DNA of 64,000 nucleotides from positions 186,001-250,000 of the forward strand of contig JADKDV010000005.1 of assembly GCA_016718315.1 (NCBI GenBank). The letters run 5' to 3'. How positions within the stretch are numbered: position 1 is the first letter of the stretch; each line of letters begins with the position of its first letter. Shown piece after piece: positions 26,754 to 36,687 of the stretch. Position numbers and translations under genes: made by a program. Source of the DNA: Candidatus Obscuribacter sp. GTDB lineage: Bacteria > Cyanobacteriota > Vampirovibrionia > Obscuribacterales > Obscuribacteraceae. The notes beneath the pieces are model-generated. The model saw nothing but the letters and a program-made list of their open reading frames with translations, had not been told where the DNA came from and did not search any database.

Positions 26754-26788
26754 AGAGCGAGAGGGTTTATCCCTCGCTTTTTCTCTTT
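26754..26788 (+). terminator. Terminator of the isomerase gene
   Basis: AGCGAGAGGG-TTTAT-CCCTCGCT followed by TTTTCTCTTTG, 25 bp after the stop at 26730. Confidence 0.8.
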
Positions 26789-26881
26789 GTTTGTATCTTG
26801 TCAGCTATATAGTAGAAATGAGAAAAGACACCGCCTGTGGTGTGACAGTGTCTCTGGGTTGGATTTTGGTAGTAATGGTTT

Positions 26882-27064
26882 TTATCTGGCTGGGTAGTCT
26901 AGACGGCTCAAAAGAGCTGCTTCTCTTTTTTCGTTTTCTGAGGCAGCAATAGTAACCAGACGTTCAATGAGCTGCTTGACCTCATTTTCAGTTAGCCACC
27001 TTACTTCTTTCGAGTCTTCAAAAGCTGTTTCAACTTCGGTCAGTTTAGTTGCGATGGTAAACAT
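26882..27064 (-). CDS. Small orphan helical protein
   Basis: A 60-residue acidic, helical protein (TKLTEVETAFEDSKEVRWL, then NEVKQLIERLVTIAASENEKREAALL). The ATG at 27064 has AAGGAG 6 bp upstream. No family is recognised. It is intact, unlike its neighbours. Confidence 0.6.
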   Translation of the reverse strand: MFTIATKLTEVETAFEDSKEVRWLTENEVKQLIERLVTIAASENEKREAALLSRLDYPAR

Positions 27065-27202
27065 AATTGACTCCTTGTACATGCAAGAAGCATAGAGTGG
27101 CGCAGGGAAAGGAAAGGTTAAGGCGCTAGAGTCGAGAATGGCGTTTACTGCTTGCCAGTCAAGCTTGACTGACCTAGACTATTGAGCCAAACCGAGAGTA
27201 CT

Positions 27203-28040
27203 ATGTCACAGCGCATTCTTAAACGAGTCCCAATAACATCTTGGCTTTTGCTTGCGTCCTTGACCTGGTGCCCATTTGGGCTCAAAATGCTGGCAGGTGG
27301 AGCATACTCTATTAACGATTTTATTGTTGATTTGCATCCCAAACTCAGACAGTCCTGCCAAGCGATCAGTTTGCCGAGAGGAAGTTTCAATCCTTGGGCA
27401 TTGAGACCATGCAAAGAAAAATTTGGACCTGTGCAAAAGATGGCTCAAGTTGCCATCAAAGAGCATCCACACTGGTGCGCCTTATATCTTGATGGGGCGC
27501 GTTGCTAAAGATCAGTTTGAAGATGATCTGGCTGTGGCTAATTTAAAAAGGGGCAGAAGTAGCTCCTCTCTGCACCCTTGCCCCTCAAAGAGATGGCAGC
27601 GTCTCTGCGAGATACGCATTATGAGCAGAGTATTGCACTCGTAGACAATGCTTTAAAAATGATTGGTGATATAAAGCCTGGAGATGCGCCTGACCAGAAG
27701 TGAATTGTATTTTGCAAGGCAAAGTGATCTCACCGCTCTCAAGCGCTTTGATCAGGCTGTAGCCTGTATGGAGCAATACTACCAGTGTACTTTTTGATAG
27801 CAATCTTGGTGGTTAGCGACTGGCAGAAGCTTATTTAAAAGCTGGTCGTACAAATGCCCGTCCAAGTTCTGCTCCGCTAATTTGAAAGATTGAGCCTATT
27901 TTATAGATTATTACTTCTGGCGGGGATTGGCTTATCAGGCTCTAGGTCAAGACAAGCTGGCGATAGCCGATCTCAGTAAATTTATCCAGCCCAATAACAT
28001 GCAATTGCTGTTAATTCAAAAGATAGAAAGCTCGCAGTGC
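27203..28040 (+). pseudogene. Decayed secreted TPR protein gene
   Basis: It begins with MSQRILKRVPITSWLLLASL (signal-like) and continues across frames with TPR-like helices: MAQVAIKEHPHWCALYLDGAR, AKDQFEDDLAVANLKRG, LKRFDQAVACMEQYYQ and, at about 27905-27985, WRGLAYQALGQDKLAIADLSKFI. Multiple stops and frameshifts interrupt it. From 28040 to 28260 nothing further is seen. Confidence 0.55.
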
Positions 28041-28260
28041 CAGGGCTGCCCTCTACGAAAAAACAGGACAGATACAATTATTAAAGCTGATCGTAACTTT
28101 TTGCAGAGTGAGCAATTGACGCTTACAATGACACTATCTTTAGAGATAAGCGCAAATAGCATTTGTGAGCTTGCTTAGTCTTTTTTTTTTTGCTTCTAAT
28201 CTTTGCTCGTATGAGGTGATCAAAAAGGTGAGAACTAAATTTGCGTTTTTAAAGAGCAAA

Positions 28261-30711
28261 GAAAACTGACAGCCGCTGCCCCAGTCCATCACTGGAAAGA
28301 GAGCAGCGGCGCCAGAAACGCATGGCAGACAAACAAGTGGCAGATGTGCTTGTGGGTGTAGCCCATCACCATTCCGGGGTCTTGCCAGTCAGGTGTAACC
28401 CTGACCAGCAGTGCATTGCTACACAGACCAAGTGGAGGGGATGGTCCCAATGGTGTATTGCCAGGTCGGGAAAACGACCAGCTGCTCACGGGATTAAACC
28501 AATGACTCCGAGCAGGCGTCAGAAGAGACGCACAATTGAGTCAGTGGCGACGGCACATTATTAACTTGAGAGTCTGCTGTATATCAGAGATTGTCCTGTT
28601 ACCAGTCAGGGGTTGTACAGACTCCTGGTCGGCTTTGAATAGGCCAGGAGAAAGTACTGCCGCTTACGCGACCAATGGTTGATTGACTATTGTTGGAAGG
28701 TCTGGCCGGTCACTCGTGAGAGTGCTGGAAAGAAGGCCACCTTGAGCCCAAGCCACAAAAGCTCCTCAGTCGAGGTGTACGCTCAAGTCCACGTGGCAGC
28801 CAGGAATGCGCCGCAACAAGTAACCGCGAGGTCACAAGGTGAGAAGCAAGAGCCAGGCAGCGACGCTTTGTCGAGTTTAACCTGTGTGCTTAAGTGTGAG
28901 GCTAGCAACCGGGGCAATTGAGTGCTTACCCCCGTCAATCTGGTTGCTAGTTTGGTTAACTGATAGACGCGACCGGTTGCCCGGTTGTGATTGTTTGCAC
29001 AATCACAAGACAAAGCACCAGTGGTAGTGCTCTCTCTTGTGACAGCGCTAAGCTGATTGATGATTTGATTGGAGTCGGCGGTGAGAAGAAAACTGACAGC
29101 CGCTGCCCCAGTCCATTTCTGGAAAGAGAGCAGCGGCGCCAGAAACGCATGGCAGACAAACAAGTGGCAGATGTGCTTGTGGGTGTAGCCCATCACCATT
29201 CCGGGGTCTTGCCAGGTAGGTGTAACCCTGACCAGCAGTGCATTGCTACACAGACCAAGTGGAGGGGATGGTCCCAAGGGTGTATTGCCGGGTCGGGAAA
29301 ACGACCAGCTGCTCACGGGATTAAACCAATGACTCCGAGCAGGCGTCAGAAGAGACGCACAATTGAGTCAGTGGCGACGGCACATTATTAACTTGAGAGT
29401 CTGCTGTATATCAGAGATTGTCCTGTTACCAGTCAGGGGTTGTACAGACTCCTGGTCGGCTTTGAATAGGCCAGGAGCAAGTACTGCTACTCGTGAAAGC
29501 AGCTAAGGGATGATCGACTATTGTTGGAAGGTCTGGCCGGTCACTCGTGAGAGTGCTGGAAAGAAGGCCACCTTGAGCCCAAGCCACAAAAGCTCCTCAG
29601 TCGAGGTGTACGCTCAAGTCCACGTGGCAGCCAGGAATGCGCCGCAACAAGTAACCGCGAGGTCACCAGGTGAAGAGCAAGAGCCAGGCGGCGACGCTTT
29701 GTCGAGTTTAACCTGTGTGCTTAAGTGTGAGGCTAGCAACCGGGGCAATTGAGTGCTTACCCCCGTCAATCTGGTTGCTAGTTTGGTTAACTGATAGACG
29801 CGACCGGTTGCCCGGTTGTGACTGTTTGCACAATCACAAGAGAAAGCACCGTGGGTAGTGCTCTCTCTTGTGACAGCGCTAAGCTGATTGAAGATTTGAT
29901 TTGAGTCGGTGCTGAGAAGAAAAACTGACAGCCGCTGCCCCAGTCCATTTCTGGAAAGAGAGCAGCAGCGCCAGAAACGCATGGCAGACAAACGAGTCGC
30001 AGATGTGCTTGTGGGTGTAGCCCATCACCATTCCGGGGTCTTGCCAGTCAGGTGTAACCCTGACCAGCAGTGTATTGCTACACAGACCAAGTGGAGGGGA
30101 TGGTCCCAAGGGTGTATTGCCGGGTCGGGAAAACGACCAGCTGCTCACGGGATTAAACCAATGACTCCGAGCAGGCGTCAGAAGAGACGCACAATTGAGT
30201 CAGTGGCGACGGCACATTATTAACGAGAGTCTGCTGTATATCAGAGATTGTCCTGTTACCAGTCAGGGTTGTACAGACTCCTGGTCGGCTTTGAATAGGC
30301 CAGGAGCAAGTACTGCTGCTCTGAAAGCAGCTAAGGGGTGATCGACTATTGTTGGAAGGTCTGGCCGGTCACTCGTGAGAGTGCTGGAAAGAAGGCCACC
30401 TTGAGCCCAAGCCACAAAAGCTCCTCAGTCGAGGTGTACGCTCAACTCCACGTGGCAGCCAGGAATACTCCGCAACAAGTAACCATATGGTCACCAGGTG
30501 AGGAGCAAGAGCCAGGCAGCGACGCTTTGTCGAGTTTAACCTGTGTGCTTAAGTGTGAGGCTAGCAACCGGGGCAATTGAGTGCTTACCCCCGTCAATCT
30601 GGTTGCTAGTTTGGTTAACTGATAGACGCGACCGGTTGCCCGGTTGTGACTGTTTGCACAATCACAAGAGAAAGCACCGTGAGTAGTGCCCTCTCTTGTG
30701 ACAGCGCTAAG
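28261..30711. repeat. Three tandem ~830 bp repeats of unknown nature
   Basis: Unit 1 28261-29087 (827 bp), unit 2 29088-29918 (831 bp), unit 3 29919-30711 (about 793 bp, ends early). Copies are roughly 95% identical by eye. Each contains strong inverted repeats, for instance TTGTGATTGT-TTGC-ACAATCACAA in unit 1, and phrases such as GGTTGCTAGTTTGGTTAAC. Two 80-codon frames (28322-28564 and 28679-28921 in unit 1) stay open in all copies, and the indels I noticed fall between or outside them, but substitutions are mostly non-synonymous, starts lack ribosome sites, and no family is recognised. The repeats look more like a structured RNA or a mobile/repetitive element than protein genes. They abut the terminator of the next operon. 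Confidence 0.85.
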
Positions 30712-30714
30712 CTT

Positions 30715-30768
30715 TGAAAAAATGTCAGCCGGGTGACTTTGTCAATTGCTTGAGCAAAGTCACCCGGC
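30715..30768 (-). terminator. Terminator of the MoxR/vWA operon
   Basis: A perfect 14-bp stem (GCCGGGTGACTTTG at 30728-30741 with CAAAGTCACCCGGC at 30755-30768) is followed on the minus strand by ACATTTTTTC, 24 bp past the stop at 30792. Confidence 0.9.
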
Positions 30769-30791
30769 GGACTACAGGAAACTGGTCAGTA

Positions 30792-32396
30792 CTAGAAGGC
30801 GCGGCAGACGAGCGCTGCGACTTTGCGGCTGACATCGTAATCAGCACTTCTCGCGCTGAAACGCTTGTCGAGGTCATTGCCCAGCTCTTTGAGTTCTTGC
30901 ACGGCCGCTTTTGCCAGACCTTCACGCTCGACAGCTTGTGCTTGCAAATGCTTGCACTTTTGCCCGTGCTCGTCGGTCTTTTGCTTATTGCGCGTCTGGA
31001 TTTCTTCCATGCGCGCAAAGGCATTGACAAAGGCTTGAGCGCCGGACTGACTGAGAGTCGGAGCGTTGACTTCGGCGAGCCGAGGTTTCTCAGACTTGCT
31101 TTTGGCTGCGCTGGCACCGGCCGACTGTGCTTGTGCCACGGCAAAATACACTTTGCGCACAAGGTTGCGCAGACTGGCTGCGGCATCCTGCATCGCTTGT
31201 GTTTCTTGCGTATCTACCGGGTACGGGTGAGGCACTCGGTGGAGGTTTACCAGCCATTTTTCGAGCGCTTCAAAGTACGTGTTGATTTGCTTTATCGCGT
31301 ACAAGATGGCGTCGCGCCCCGCCTGGTGGCTATCAGGGATGTCGGCACTGGACATAAATTGCACGCGCGCTCTGACTACGCCCAGGGCATCGTCAAAGAC
31401 AGCACGCCTCTCGCTATACACCTGTGCACGTTCGTACACAGCCAGTTGTGCTTCCTGGAGTAGCGTGGCGGCGTCGGTCGCCTGCTTGATGCTGGCGGCG
31501 ATTTCGATATCCACCGGTTTTTCGGGCTTGGCCAGACTGATCGAGGCAGCAATTTGTTCATAGTGCTTCAGTCCGTCAGAAGCGCTGTTGACCAGAGCGA
31601 CCAATCCCGGCAGCATTTCGAGCGCTCTTACAAACGCTATCCGCGTCTGTTCGACGATAGTCTCATCCTTGACTGGCTCTGCTTCAGGGGCGTCCCAGCT
31701 GTGGCGTCGCTTCGACCGGGAGTCTTTTTGCTCGACAGCGTCAGGTTCGTTGTCCAGTTCGAATTCGCGCAAAATTTCGCCGCCCACAAGGGTGACTACT
31801 TCTACGAGGTCATGGAAGGTCTCGGGCGCTTTGTAAAGCTCCCAGCCTTCCACCTGGCTCAAGCAGCTGCGCAAATCGAGGACAAGGTCACGAGTGGCCT
31901 TAAACTCGCGGCGCAAATGGCGAGCAGACTCCTGGGCTCTCTGGCTGGTCTCGTATTTCGCTGCCATTGCCTCTTCGATTAGACCGAAGTTGTAGACAGC
32001 GTTGGCGGTTTTGAGCACATACATCGAACCAGCTTGCCGTTCGGCCGCTTGTGCTTCCTCTTGCAACTTTTCGTGAGCAGCACGAGCGAGGCGATATGCT
32101 TGCACCGCTGGTAGTGCCCGGTCGACGGCGCTGGCAGCGCGCTTTTGCCAGCCTTCCATCATTGCCTTGTCGGGCACTTCCGGCGGCACGTACTTGGCGT
32201 CAAACCAGCTTGAGGCTGGCTTCTTCTGCTTCTTGCGCTTAGGCTTCTTGGGAGCCGGGACATCGTCAAATTTACCTTCGGCGATTCGACCCTGGCGCAA
32301 TAGATCGTTCTTCTGATTGACGCGTTCCTTTTTGAGCCACCACCCACCCCCAAGGGTGAGCGCGACCAAGAACACTATGAGTATCACAGTGGCCAT
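30792..32396 (-). CDS. Membrane-anchored coiled-coil protein
   Basis: A 534-residue protein. Residues 2-22 form an N-terminal membrane anchor (TVILIVFLVALTLGGGWWL), then a Lys/Pro-rich linker (about 45-65, PKKPKRKKQKKPAS) and a long charged helical domain from 75 onward. The segment LPAVQAYRLARAAHEK near residue 98 resembles the N-terminal mark of the ~240-residue coiled-coil family (for example EAVQAYEAASKAAYE). AGGAGG lies 8 bp before the ATG. It is last in a four-gene minus-strand operon with a MoxR-type ATPase and an HExxH-vWA membrane protein, so it is likely a structural partner of that complex at the membrane. Confidence 0.7.
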   Translation of the reverse strand: MATVILIVFLVALTLGGGWWLKKERVNQKNDLLRQGRIAEGKFDDVPAPKKPKRKKQKKPASSWFDAKYVPPEVPDKAMMEGWQKRAASAVDRALPAVQAYRLARAAHEKLQEEAQAAERQAGSMYVLKTANAVYNFGLIEEAMAAKYETSQRAQESARHLRREFKATRDLVLDLRSCLSQVEGWELYKAPETFHDLVEVVTLVGGEILREFELDNEPDAVEQKDSRSKRRHSWDAPEAEPVKDETIVEQTRIAFVRALEMLPGLVALVNSASDGLKHYEQIAASISLAKPEKPVDIEIAASIKQATDAATLLQEAQLAVYERAQVYSERRAVFDDALGVVRARVQFMSSADIPDSHQAGRDAILYAIKQINTYFEALEKWLVNLHRVPHPYPVDTQETQAMQDAAASLRNLVRKVYFAVAQAQSAGASAAKSKSEKPRLAEVNAPTLSQSGAQAFVNAFARMEEIQTRNKQKTDEHGQKCKHLQAQAVEREGLAKAAVQELKELGNDLDKRFSARSADYDVSRKVAALVCRAF

Positions 32397-32415
32397 AATG
32401 GCGTCCTCCTATGGG

Positions 32416-33873
32416 TTAGTAGATGGGATAGGCGGCCTCACTACCCTCCAGGGGAGAGCAGATATAGGCAGCGACATTGATCAGTTCGCGCAGTTCATTG
32501 CAGGGCTTGGGACCGCCTTGCGGAATCATGGCACACAGACTCTTGTAGAGGCTGGTCATCTCGGTTTTGACGAGATCTTCGTAGTGCTCTTTGGCTTTGT
32601 CCAGAAGCTCTGCTTTGGTTGTACGACGGAGCGTTTCCAGGTCGGCTTGTGCCCGCTTCGCTTGCAGTTGCTGATGCCAGTCAAGACATTGCTGCCAGGA
32701 CTGATTTTGAGATGCACCACCACTGGGCACTTCGACTTTTCTGCTACTGTGGGCGCGAATTGCCGAATTGGTTTCGTTGCGGTGCGCCATGGCAAAGGCA
32801 ACTGCGCGATGTTGTTTGCGCAGGTAGGCGATTTGGTCCTTTTCGACAGCGCCTGGAGTGGCCCTGTCGTAAGCATCCAGGTGCTCTGGATACGATGCTG
32901 CACGACTGGAGTAGCAGTAGTCATCACGCAGCTGTGTCAGACACGGCAGTCCATCAATCACCGTGACGATGCGCTTGAGAGCCCAGATGAGTGGCCACAT
33001 TGCCGGACGGCTGATGGCATCGATGGCAGCCGTGCATTCCTTGAGGCTTGCGGCGTCGGCATCCTTTTCTTCAGCGAGCAGCTTGAGGCGCTGCTTTAGC
33101 AACGGCTCCGCTTTGACTTTGACAAGCCGCTGATTGTGGATTTTCTGCTCGAGCTGCGAGAGGTAGCGCTGTACCTCTTCCTCGATGGGACGGACCGGTG
33201 ACTCCACTGTGTTCAGACCGATGTCTTCCCTTAGCTGGCAGGTCAGAGGATACAGGGTGTCGTGTGCGAGCTGGCACCGCGCTGCAAACAGGGCGTGGTT
33301 GATCACTGCTTGACGCAGCTTCTCCACTTCGGCCAAGTCGTCTTCGCTCAGCTCGCCTTGTTCACGCGCTGCCACCACATCGCCCTGCACCTGCGACTTG
33401 TAATTGGACAACAAGCTGTCCATATAGAGAGCCGCTGCCAGTGTCGGGTCTCCGCTATTTGCACCGGGCGCACTCTGGGCCGCTTTGATGGCTTCTTTGA
33501 GGGTTTGTGCCGCCTCAGCCTGTTCTTGCTCGGCCTGATGCAGCTCACGCCTTGCTGTGTCGCAGGCTTCATGGGCCTGGAGGTAGACCAGATAGGCGTC
33601 TTGGGAGGCGACCACAAACTGGCGCATGCGCTCGGGGTCTTGTGTCACTGGCAAGGTGCAGACCTGCGTGAATGCTTGCCAGAGGGCGTCTTGGCGTCCT
33701 CTGGCCTGGCTTTGAGACTTTGCCAGGGTGCTCAGAGGCTTGGCCTTCTTGAGCACGCTGTTGATAGCCTCAGTCAGTGTGCCGGCACTGCTTATGGTGG
33801 CAGCCTGAGCCGTGGCGGTAGCTGCCACCGAGTCTGTGCCCGGCGGATTTACAACAGAATCATAAACTTTCAT
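32416..33873 (-). CDS. Large cytoplasmic coiled-coil protein
   Basis: A 485-residue charged helical protein without membrane segment or signal. Long Ala/Gln/Glu runs (HQAEQEQAEAAQTLKEAIKAA near 112-132) and several Leu-rich heptads indicate coiled coils throughout. No known domain is recognised. It starts 19 bp after the vWA gene's stop and ends 19 bp before the next ATG, tight operon spacing. Confidence 0.7.
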   Translation of the reverse strand: MKVYDSVVNPPGTDSVAATATAQAATISSAGTLTEAINSVLKKAKPLSTLAKSQSQARGRQDALWQAFTQVCTLPVTQDPERMRQFVVASQDAYLVYLQAHEACDTARRELHQAEQEQAEAAQTLKEAIKAAQSAPGANSGDPTLAAALYMDSLLSNYKSQVQGDVVAAREQGELSEDDLAEVEKLRQAVINHALFAARCQLAHDTLYPLTCQLREDIGLNTVESPVRPIEEEVQRYLSQLEQKIHNQRLVKVKAEPLLKQRLKLLAEEKDADAASLKECTAAIDAISRPAMWPLIWALKRIVTVIDGLPCLTQLRDDYCYSSRAASYPEHLDAYDRATPGAVEKDQIAYLRKQHRAVAFAMAHRNETNSAIRAHSSRKVEVPSGGASQNQSWQQCLDWHQQLQAKRAQADLETLRRTTKAELLDKAKEHYEDLVKTEMTSLYKSLCAMIPQGGPKPCNELRELINVAAYICSPLEGSEAAYPIY

Positions 33874-33892
33874 AGATACCTCACAGCTAGTT

Positions 33893-36601
33893 TTACTCGT
33901 TGCCGCTTTGGGCGATGGCAGCCAGGATTTGACCCATCGTCATCACTGCTTCGTCCTGCGTCTGACCGACCAGGTCGGTAAAGAAGCGCTCAAATGCAGG
34001 GGTCTTGATCACGTCCAGGGCGAAGTTCCAGGGGATCATGCCCTCTTGTTCAAACTTGTGGACGAGGTTGCGCAGCGAGAGCCAGGAGCACTCAGATGGC
34101 TGCCCGTCGGAGAGCATCAGCAGGATTTTGACGTCCTTGCCACTGCTGCGAGCCGACTGACCCATCTGGTAGAGCATGGCGGCGTCGTTATTGCCACCAC
34201 CACACTTGAGCCCTGAGATTTTGCGCTCACCTGCCACACCGCAATCAAAGATGGTGTCTGAGGTGAAGCCCCAGAAGTGTGCCGAAACACCAGGCAGGTT
34301 GATGATGGCCTGCTCCAGCACCATGGCAAAGAGCTTGCCGAGGCGGAACTTCTCGCCCGGGGAAAGCGATAGCGTGGCACTGCCCATCGAGCCCGAGCAG
34401 TCGAGTGCGACCTCGAGATGCACAGACGCTCTGGGATAACGCTCGTCCTCCACAAAGATGTTGGTCTCGCCAATCAAGGCTAGCTCAGCTTCTTCGATGA
34501 GGTCGTGACCATCAGGCTGGTCTTCTTTGTCCACCAGTGCGCTGCCGCACTCTGCCAGATATTTGCGTAGCTGGCTGGCCAGGGCAAAGGTCTCTGGCAA
34601 CAGCTCGTCCACCACAGCCTGATCCGGGTCGACTGGGACGATGTTGTCTATCTGGATAAACCAGTCGGTGGTCATATCCAGCGGCGGCTGGATGAACATG
34701 CCCATCAGCTCTGGCATCGGCATAAACAACTCAGTCAGGATGAAGCGGCTGATTTGCTTGCGGAAGAAGTAGAGCAGCGCCAGAAGCAGGAGCAGTAGCA
34801 GCACCAGAAGTGCCACAAGCCACCAGCTTATGGAAATGGCTTTGACTGTGAGCGCATAGAGGATGACGCCTATAGCCGCAATCGGCATTGTCACCATAGC
34901 CAGACGGAAGAATGGATTGCGCCAGAGTCGCTGCAGTTTGGGGCTGAGCTTCCAGTAGGCGCGGCGCATCCAGTACCAGACAAAACTGGCAAAGCGCACC
35001 ACTTTGTCCCAGATAAATGTGGCGACACCAGTCACTACTCTGGCAACGAAGCGACAGATGGCTATGATGGTCGGACCGATGACAGTCCAGATGGCCGCTA
35101 CGATGGCCAGGAACACGCCAGCAAGGAAGCCGTAGACCGGAGCTGTACCGCGGCTGAGGCGCTCACCCACCGACTCTCTGGAGTAGCGGGAGTTGCCTTT
35201 GCCGGAGCCAAACATGATCAGTGTCAGGCCAAGCACCACCAGGGTCAGTACGCTCATGGCGCCGTAGAGCAACATGTCGCTCAGACCGAAGCGCAAGCAC
35301 ACGTAGTACATGAAGTACAGCGAGCCGGCCAGCCAGGGCAGAAGCAAGACGTACATCCACCAGCTGAGCGGCTGTTTGCGTGAGTCTGCCCGTTTGGCGA
35401 GAATGTTGCCGACATAAACGCAGCCACCAAACATGGTGCAAGCACCAAGCAGGTAGATCCATTCTACGTCGACCTGGAGCTTGATCAACAGTACGACGGT
35501 CAGGGCTAGTAGCAGGCTGAGCACGCCAATCGTCAGGACCATGCGCCCTCGGGAGCCTGGCGGCGGTGGTCCACTGCCGCCTTTGAGGGCTTCGGCGATG
35601 GCTTTGAGGCGGGCTTTGATCATTGCCCGGCGCATAAAGAGAAAGGCCGTTACAGCCAGAAAAGCGATGCCGCCAAAGATTGCCACCTGCACCCAGAAGT
35701 CGACCCCTTTTTGCATGAAGAGGTAGGCCCAGATGCCCAGGAATAGACCGAAGGGCAGATACATCCACTTGTTTTTGAGCAGACGTTTGATGCTCCAGGT
35801 GGCCGGCGGCGGTGCTGGCTGTTCCTTCTCTTCCTCCTTGTCCTCGGGCTTGGGCTCGGGGGCTTTCTTCGGTTCTTCTTCCGGCTCTTGAGGTTCCGGC
35901 TCGACCACCTCAGGCATTTCAATGCCCTTGGCGAGAGTCAGGTGAATTTGTTGCGTCAGCTCAAAAAGCTCTTCTTTGCTCAGGTCTTTGAAGTTGCCGG
36001 GAATCAGGTTGAGTGCCTCGGCGACGACCTTATCCTGGCAGTCTGGGACGTGACGCCGGAAGTGATAAGCAAAGATACCCCAGCGCTTGGAGTAGATTTC
36101 GTTGGCTTCCATGCCGACAGGCTTGCGTTCCTCGGCGCCACCATCAGCGATGCCGGTGGAGACAGTCTGCCGGTTTTTGCTGGGGAAGATATGGGCGCAA
36201 ACGCTCTGAAAGCAAGCCCCCCATGATGCATCCAGCGCTCGACCGCGTCTCTCGTTTTGCTCGTCATCGACGAGGTTAAAGAGATGGCCGAAGTTGCCTT
36301 TGTAGGCTGCCTTGTATTGCGGGTCGGCGGGCCACAGATGATGGGCCAGCTCGTGGAAGCCTATGCCTCGCCAGATCTTGAGGGCCCGCTCTTTGTTGCG
36401 GACCTTTTCCAGGGTCTGAGGGTTCATCACCACTGGAATGGGCTTTTTGAGCTGGTCGGTGCCGTAGGTAAAGGCAATGTGGCGACCAGCAACCATCTGA
36501 ATATTGACCGGTCTCCTGGCATAGAATGCCAGGTCGCTAGCTAGTTTTCCGGTCTCACGCTCGAGTTCTTCGAGGGTGAGCCCGCTGGCAAATTTAGCCA
36601 T
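33893..36601 (-). CDS. HExxH metallopeptidase-like, multi-TM, von Willebrand A fusion protein
   Basis: A 902-residue protein. The start at 36601 has AAGGAG 7 bp upstream. Residues 1-215: a cytoplasmic-looking domain with a zinc-peptidase motif HELAHH (83-88) and, about 25 residues on, NLVDDEQNE, whose acidic residues could supply the third ligand. Residues 215-265: a Pro/Glu/Lys-rich linker. About 270-640: some ten hydrophobic segments in several blocks. About 730-900: a vWA domain with DCSGSMGS (MIDAS DxSxS) and LSDGQPSE (MIDAS Asp); the usual MIDAS Thr position reads Asn. MoxR ATPases commonly remodel partners through a vWA protein, and the next gene upstream is such an ATPase. The HExxH plus vWA pairing recalls CobT/NorD-type partners, but the large membrane insertion is unusual. 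Confidence 0.8.
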   Translation of the reverse strand: MAKFASGLTLEELERETGKLASDLAFYARRPVNIQMVAGRHIAFTYGTDQLKKPIPVVMNPQTLEKVRNKERALKIWRGIGFHELAHHLWPADPQYKAAYKGNFGHLFNLVDDEQNERRGRALDASWGACFQSVCAHIFPSKNRQTVSTGIADGGAEERKPVGMEANEIYSKRWGIFAYHFRRHVPDCQDKVVAEALNLIPGNFKDLSKEELFELTQQIHLTLAKGIEMPEVVEPEPQEPEEEPKKAPEPKPEDKEEEKEQPAPPPATWSIKRLLKNKWMYLPFGLFLGIWAYLFMQKGVDFWVQVAIFGGIAFLAVTAFLFMRRAMIKARLKAIAEALKGGSGPPPPGSRGRMVLTIGVLSLLLALTVVLLIKLQVDVEWIYLLGACTMFGGCVYVGNILAKRADSRKQPLSWWMYVLLLPWLAGSLYFMYYVCLRFGLSDMLLYGAMSVLTLVVLGLTLIMFGSGKGNSRYSRESVGERLSRGTAPVYGFLAGVFLAIVAAIWTVIGPTIIAICRFVARVVTGVATFIWDKVVRFASFVWYWMRRAYWKLSPKLQRLWRNPFFRLAMVTMPIAAIGVILYALTVKAISISWWLVALLVLLLLLLLALLYFFRKQISRFILTELFMPMPELMGMFIQPPLDMTTDWFIQIDNIVPVDPDQAVVDELLPETFALASQLRKYLAECGSALVDKEDQPDGHDLIEEAELALIGETNIFVEDERYPRASVHLEVALDCSGSMGSATLSLSPGEKFRLGKLFAMVLEQAIINLPGVSAHFWGFTSDTIFDCGVAGERKISGLKCGGGNNDAAMLYQMGQSARSSGKDVKILLMLSDGQPSECSWLSLRNLVHKFEQEGMIPWNFALDVIKTPAFERFFTDLVGQTQDEAVMTMGQILAAIAQSGNE

Positions 36602-36687
36602 GGGGTGCTCCTTCAAAAGTAGAGTTGCTCTCAGCACAGGCTGTGTCTAGGTGGACGCACAACTATGCAGTTGAGCAATCCACTAGA

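Noticed and set aside
28322..30580. 80-codon frames in the tandem repeats as protein genes
   Set aside because: They are open in all copies but have no ribosome site, no family and mostly non-synonymous differences; recorded only as part of the repeat.
28261..30711. Group II intron or CRISPR-like array as explanation of the tandem repeats
   Set aside because: No reverse transcriptase, no recognisable domain V, and the unit is far too long and contiguous for CRISPR.
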